DNA of 64,000 bases from Terriglobus roseus (lineage in GTDB: Bacteria > Acidobacteriota > Terriglobia > Terriglobales > Acidobacteriaceae): contig NZ_LT629690.1 in assembly GCF_900102185.1 (NCBI RefSeq), positions 4,278,001 to 4,342,000 of the forward strand. The letters are read 5' to 3'. Below, piece by piece: positions 60,144-64,000 of this stretch. Both the position numbers and the translations under genes were made by a program. The stretch's first letter is position 1. The number at the start of each line of letters is the position of its first letter. Below the pieces are notes generated by a model. It did not search any database. It worked only from the letters and a program-made list of their open reading frames with translations, and was not told where the DNA came from.

Positions 60144-63100
60144 TAGAACCGATACCTCGCATCAAAAGTAAGTTTGCGTGGCGCTGCCACAGCCGTAATC
60201 TGCCCAAAGGTCGATGAGTTCAACACTGAATTCACACCGCTGTACTGCACCGTGTTGAACACGTTCGATGCCGTGATACGGCCCTCAAAATTACGCAGCT
60301 CGCCAAGAGGAATGCTCTTCGAGAGCGACATGTTTACCGATACCGTTCCCGGTAGTTCAATGCTGTTCCGCGATGCCGTACCGAAGACCACGGAAGAAGA
60401 CGGCGTGGTGAATGCCTTGGTGTTGAACCAACTGCGCAGCGTTCCTGCACCTGCAATCGACTGCGAAAAATCGCGATCCGGACGCAGCGTGAAGTTATTA
60501 CCCGCAGCAGCCTGTGCCACCGTGTTCTGATACTGCGGCGTGGTGTAAGTGCCGGTGGCAAAGGTAAACGTGCCACTGAAACCAAAGTTATCCAGCGCCT
60601 TCGACAGCTTGCCACCCTGGTTCAGAAACGCGCGATTCGGTCCAAAGGGCAGTTCGTACAGGAAGTTCCCCGTCACCTTATGCCGCACATCAAAGCTGCT
60701 GTTGCCATACTCCAGGTCAATGCGCTGGTCATTCTGCACAATCGTGTTGTTGCCCACACCGCCAATCGAACTAGCATCGTCAATCGAATGGCCATACTGA
60801 TACGTGGCTTGCAGCGACACACCCTTCTGCAACCGCTTGCGTGCATTCACGCTCAACGAATGGAAGCGCGAATCACCAATGGAATCCTCATACACAATCG
60901 ACTGCGCGTTACCAATCACTGATGTTGCAGTGCGGTTCGGCGAGCGACGCAGATCCAGGCTGCTGCCCAGCGATCCGTTGTAGCCAACATTCGTCACAAT
61001 ACCCATTGGGAACGTGTGTTGAATGTCCATGTTGAACACCTGCACGCGGCCCAGGCGATAGTTCTTATTCACTGCAAACGTGTTCTGCAGAATCGAAGAC
61101 GATGTGCAGTTGAAGCCGTTCGCCAGCGTGAACAAGCTACCAGTAGCGGAACCAGCAGTGGTGATGTTGCCGCAACCCTGATCCGTGCTGCCCACCTTAG
61201 CGGTGTTGTTCTGCGATACAGCAAACGGCTGCTGATACGATAGCGAATTCGCGAAGTTCGCATACTGACCCACATTGAAGTTCAAGCCGTAACCCGCACG
61301 CACCACCGTGCTCTTGAGATACTTCGGACTCCATGCCACACCAATGCGCGGCGACCACAACGCACGATCCGGATTAATCAAGGAGCGAGGAAACGCGCCC
61401 GTAAATGTGCCGGAGCCACCCGCCACCACACGCGCATACTGCGTGAAGTCAGCATTGTGATCAAGGTTTACAAGGCGGTTGTTCTCCTCGATATACGGCG
61501 AGAAGTACTCGTAGCGCAGGCCGTAGTTCAGCGTGACATCGCGGCGTACACGATAGTCATCCTGCACATATCCATCGAAGATCCACTCACGCAGATAAAT
61601 CTTGTTGCTGCCCGCCTGAATGGCCGTGGTCTGCGGCGCACCCAACAGAAAATCTGCAAAGGCTGAACCGCTGGTAGTCCCTGTAGCGTTCGCCCCTGAA
61701 GGCGACTGCGTTGCATATCCCGTGAACGAATACGAACCCAAACCGTTGCTGCCCGCAATCATGTCCAGATGCTGGCGACGTCCATCGAATCCAAAGCGGA
61801 AGTTGTGTTTGCCATGCCGCCAACTCACCACATCGCTCAGCGTGAACACTTCCTGCAAACGATCGGAAGGCTGCGTATCAGAGATACCAGTGAAGTTAGT
61901 AAACGAAAGTCCGGGCACACCGTAATACAAACTCTGTTGCGCTGTGATGGGTTTCGGAATCGTGAGGCCAGCCACACCTGCGGGATCAACTGTTCCGTTG
62001 CTGAAATTGTTGCTCGTGATGCCCCGGCTACGATTCCATCCCAGCGTCAGGCTGTTGCTCAGGCGGCCGTAGCTCAACTGGTATCCCGTGCTCAGGCTGT
62101 AGCCATTGCTCACGGTCTTGCCATCCAGCGCGGCCATCAACCCACGCGCATCGCTTGCACTGTGCGAGTAAGCAAAGTTCGCGCTCAAATTCTGGCGCAA
62201 CACCGCAGGACCCTGCTGACGTTGATTGCCACCACCGCCTCCACGAGCTCCACCACCGCCGCGACCACCAAAGCCACCGCCTTGTCCCGCACTGGAACCA
62301 AGCTGCCGCGTAAACCGGGCTGAAATTTGCGAGCTGTTATTTCCAATCGTCGCAATGCGTTGGTAGTTGTAGTTTTCGTTTGTGCTGGTGGTTCCGTTGG
62401 TCGTCGTGTTCGGTGTGGGAATGTACTGCAGCAACGCCTGCGCCTGCGCACTCAGCGGCGTCGTGATGATGTTGCAGCTTGCATTGCTATACGTGGAGCA
62501 GTTGCCATACGTCGTGCCGGTGTACGGGTTGTAGAGAATGACGGGCGTCGTTACACCACTCACTGTCTGCGTCAACCCATTGAAATCACCATTGCGCTGC
62601 AGCAGTGTAGGCACCGTGCCATAGATATTGGTCGGCGTTGAAACACGCTGACCAGTCCAGTTCAAAAACAGATTCTGCTTCGTGCTCGGCTTGAACAATC
62701 CCGGAATATATGGCGACCCATTCAGCGCCACACCATACCGATTGCTGCTGTACGCAGGCTTCACCGGATTACCAGTAATGGAAAACTGCGTAGCGTCCAG
62801 CGCAGCATTGCCAGCGGTGTAATACACGTTGCCATGAATAGCCGTGGGGTTGAAGTTGCGGAACCCACCGCGCCCAAATCCGCCACCGCCACCAAATCCA
62901 CCGGGACCACCAAACCCGCCGCCGAAGCCACCAGGACCGCCACCTCCAGGTCCACCGCCAAATCCACCTGGCCCACCAAATCCGCCGGGGCCGCCCTGCA
63001 TCATGCCGCCCACCATGCCCACAATGGCATTGGCAATCTCAGTTTGCCCACCGCCATTGCGTTGCGCATTTGCGATGGCATCCTGAATGCGGTTACGCAT

Positions 63101-63793
63101 CTCGTCTTCGTTAAATCCGGCAAGTCCATTGATCTGGCCGCCCTGACCACTCACTGCAACCGAGTCCGCACCCGTTGCGTCCGCGCCACCAATCGAAGTC
63201 AATGTGGGAGCAGCCTCGCCCCCTGTAGACGCATCTTCCGTATCCGCGGCGCCAGCCTGCGCGCCGCGCAATGACTGCAATCCGCGAGTCAACGTCTGCG
63301 CCGTCACTCCTGCCACGGCTGTTGTTCCACTTTCCTGCGCGGTACGTGCGGCAACGCGTGAAGCCAGTTCCAACTCCAGCGCAGCTTTGCCTTCGTGCTG
63401 TGTGGCGTTCAACACAACTTCCGCCGTGGCCGCTGCAAAAGCAGCAAACTCCGCACGAATCACATAGCGTCCATTGCGCGGAATCGTCATGCGGAAACTG
63501 CCGGTAATGTCCGTCGCAGTGGAGTACTTCTTACCCGTAAGTGTGTTCGTGGCGGTAATGGTCACGCCCGGCAGCGGTGTTCCTGCGGCCTTCTTGCCGT
63601 TATTGTCCGCAGCAGTAGCAGCTGTTACGGTGCCGGTGATTGTGCCGCCCTGCACTTCTTGTGGAGCAGTTGCAGCCTGTGGCGGCGCATCTGCAGCGGG
63701 TGCAGGTGGAGCGGCTGTTTGCGCCTGCAACATGGCCGCTCCAAGAAACGGGGCGGTCAGGGAAAGACGCTGCCATGGACGGCAAATACGCAC
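60143..63793 (-). CDS. Oar-like TonB-dependent receptor with carboxypeptidase-regulatory domain and Gly-rich region
   Basis: 1216 residues starting at GTG 63793, with GAGG 7 nt upstream. A signal peptide precedes a CarboxypepD_reg domain (ITGTVTAATAADNNG, SFRMTIPRNGRYVIRAEF). Residues 265-320 are Gly/Pro/Phe-rich (GGPGGFGG repeats) where a plug domain is usual, and a second Gly/Arg-rich loop lies near residue 515. The rest is the outer-membrane beta barrel, with FGFDGRRQHLDMIAG and LNYGLRYEYFSPYIEENN, ending RKLTFDARYRF. Oar-type receptors import or bind large substrates with TonB energy. It is coupled to the VWFA gene (TAATG). Confidence 0.92.
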   Translation of the reverse strand: MRICRPWQRLSLTAPFLGAAMLQAQTAAPPAPAADAPPQAATAPQEVQGGTITGTVTAATAADNNGKKAAGTPLPGVTITATNTLTGKKYSTATDITGSFRMTIPRNGRYVIRAEFAAFAAATAEVVLNATQHEGKAALELELASRVAARTAQESGTTAVAGVTAQTLTRGLQSLRGAQAGAADTEDASTGGEAAPTLTSIGGADATGADSVAVSGQGGQINGLAGFNEDEMRNRIQDAIANAQRNGGGQTEIANAIVGMVGGMMQGGPGGFGGPGGFGGGPGGGGPGGFGGGFGGPGGFGGGGGFGRGGFRNFNPTAIHGNVYYTAGNAALDATQFSITGNPVKPAYSSNRYGVALNGSPYIPGLFKPSTKQNLFLNWTGQRVSTPTNIYGTVPTLLQRNGDFNGLTQTVSGVTTPVILYNPYTGTTYGNCSTYSNASCNIITTPLSAQAQALLQYIPTPNTTTNGTTSTNENYNYQRIATIGNNSSQISARFTRQLGSSAGQGGGFGGRGGGGARGGGGGNQRQQGPAVLRQNLSANFAYSHSASDARGLMAALDGKTVSNGYSLSTGYQLSYGRLSNSLTLGWNRSRGITSNNFSNGTVDPAGVAGLTIPKPITAQQSLYYGVPGLSFTNFTGISDTQPSDRLQEVFTLSDVVSWRHGKHNFRFGFDGRRQHLDMIAGSNGLGSYSFTGYATQSPSGANATGTTSGSAFADFLLGAPQTTAIQAGSNKIYLREWIFDGYVQDDYRVRRDVTLNYGLRYEYFSPYIEENNRLVNLDHNADFTQYARVVAGGSGTFTGAFPRSLINPDRALWSPRIGVAWSPKYLKSTVVRAGYGLNFNVGQYANFANSLSYQQPFAVSQNNTAKVGSTDQGCGNITTAGSATGSLFTLANGFNCTSSSILQNTFAVNKNYRLGRVQVFNMDIQHTFPMGIVTNVGYNGSLGSSLDLRRSPNRTATSVIGNAQSIVYEDSIGDSRFHSLSVNARKRLQKGVSLQATYQYGHSIDDASSIGGVGNNTIVQNDQRIDLEYGNSSFDVRHKVTGNFLYELPFGPNRAFLNQGGKLSKALDNFGFSGTFTFATGTYTTPQYQNTVAQAAAGNNFTLRPDRDFSQSIAGAGTLRSWFNTKAFTTPSSSVVFGTASRNSIELPGTVSVNMSLSKSIPLGELRNFEGRITASNVFNTVQYSGVNSVLNSSTFGQITAVAAPRKLTFDARYRF
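62866..62999 (-). repeat. short degenerate DNA repeat coding for GGPGGFGG
   Basis: About 134 nt of CCACCAAATCCxCCxGG-type units, 9-18 nt, encode the Gly-rich segment of the TonB receptor. It is a coding low-complexity repeat that may vary in length among strains. Confidence 0.75.
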
Positions 63794-63931
63794 TAAGAAC
63801 CCTCGCAGAAATCCGCGAACGGATAAGTAATAATCTGCTCCTAAAGACGCGATGTTGAAAGAAAATGTTTCGTAAGAAATTAGTTAGGAAGGTTAATCGT
63901 ATTCGATCGGTGATTGAGTCGTTTCAGCATC

Positions 63932-63956
63932 ATGCGCAATAAGCAGCACTGCGCAT
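63932..63956. promoter_or_regulatory. inverted repeat upstream of the receptor gene
   Basis: ATGCGCA (63932-63938) and TGCGCAT (63950-63956) are perfect arms with an 11-nt spacer. The site is about 140 nt before the receptor start and may be an operator. The promoter itself is not clear. Confidence 0.35.
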
Positions 63957-64000
63957 TGGCCGTTGCTTCACACGCAAGCCACCAACCTGTGTTGCAATAG

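Noticed and set aside
62866-62999. Regular short repeats that might be a CRISPR array
   Set aside because: Units are 9-18 nt, degenerate, without unique spacers, and in frame with a receptor gene; they encode GGPGGFGG.
1-64000. tRNA, rRNA, riboswitch, prophage or insertion sequence
   Set aside because: I saw no cloverleaf arms, transposase or integrase motifs, phage genes or known riboswitch cores, so none is reported.

Overview
The window looks like chromosomal DNA of a soil acidobacterium of the Terriglobus / Granulicella / Edaphobacter type. Lineage markers support this: an ABC permease of the acidobacterial 'ADOP' type behind a PadR regulator, a TIGR03435 'soil-associated' exported protein, a VWFA protein of the acidobacterial TIGR03436 type, a giant Oar-like TonB receptor, and many Tat- or Sec-exported carbohydrate-active enzymes. 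The assignment is by family recognition, not by a search.

Layout. 1-256: 3' end of an M28 peptidase gene. 422-4900: giant TIG-repeat lipoprotein. 4977-7954 (-): PadR regulator and ADOP permease. 8115-10187 (-): DUF4965 glutaminase-like protein. 10520-13299 (+): DUF305 protein overlapping an LVIVD beta-propeller gene, facing a cytochrome c / DUF5666-like pair (13378-14320, -). 14564-15568: a tiny zinc-ribbon protein and the TIGR03435 protein. 15789-18726 (+): yajC-secD-secF. 18809-24204: exported hypothetical protein, atypical TonB, divergent quinone reductase / azoreductase pair, HExxH exported protein. 24315-28834 (+): htpG, GH51 arabinofuranosidase, greA. 28903-35458 (-): membrane patatin, secreted M28 peptidase, M19 dipeptidase. 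35753-38571 (+): sialate O-acetylesterase and a fused CDP-alcohol phosphatidyltransferase.

38573-45634 (-) is the most coherent block: a compact operon of Gfo/Idh oxidoreductase, CE15 glucuronoyl esterase, GH67 alpha-glucuronidase, a barstar homologue and mannonate dehydratase. It fits release and catabolism of (methyl)glucuronate from glucuronoxylan. GH51, GH29 and the sialate O-acetylesterase add side-chain-removing activities nearby. 45963-50823 holds an APC permease, a DoxX-like protein, a beta-lactamase-fold hydrolase and GH29 fucosidase. 50882-53860: tyrS, a short DUF3253 gene divergent from it, a Lys/Ala-rich basic protein, a micro-ORF and an AlkD-like glycosylase. 53870-57348 (-): Tat-exported aminotransferase, a second Gfo/Idh protein and a catalase-like peroxidase. 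57421-63793 (-): an Oar-like TonB receptor translationally coupled to a VWFA protein, then a VOC protein.

No tRNA, rRNA, CRISPR array, insertion sequence or prophage was seen. The most interesting signals are regulatory hairpins on or next to start sites (PadR, the class-C hydrolase, TIGR03435), a barstar gene with no visible nuclease inside a sugar operon, a coupled Met/His-rich DUF305-LVIVD pair, a TonB with a large cytoplasmic domain, and a CDP-alcohol phosphatidyltransferase fused to an unrelated N-terminal domain. All start choices are my reading of the sequence; family names rest on recognised motifs.
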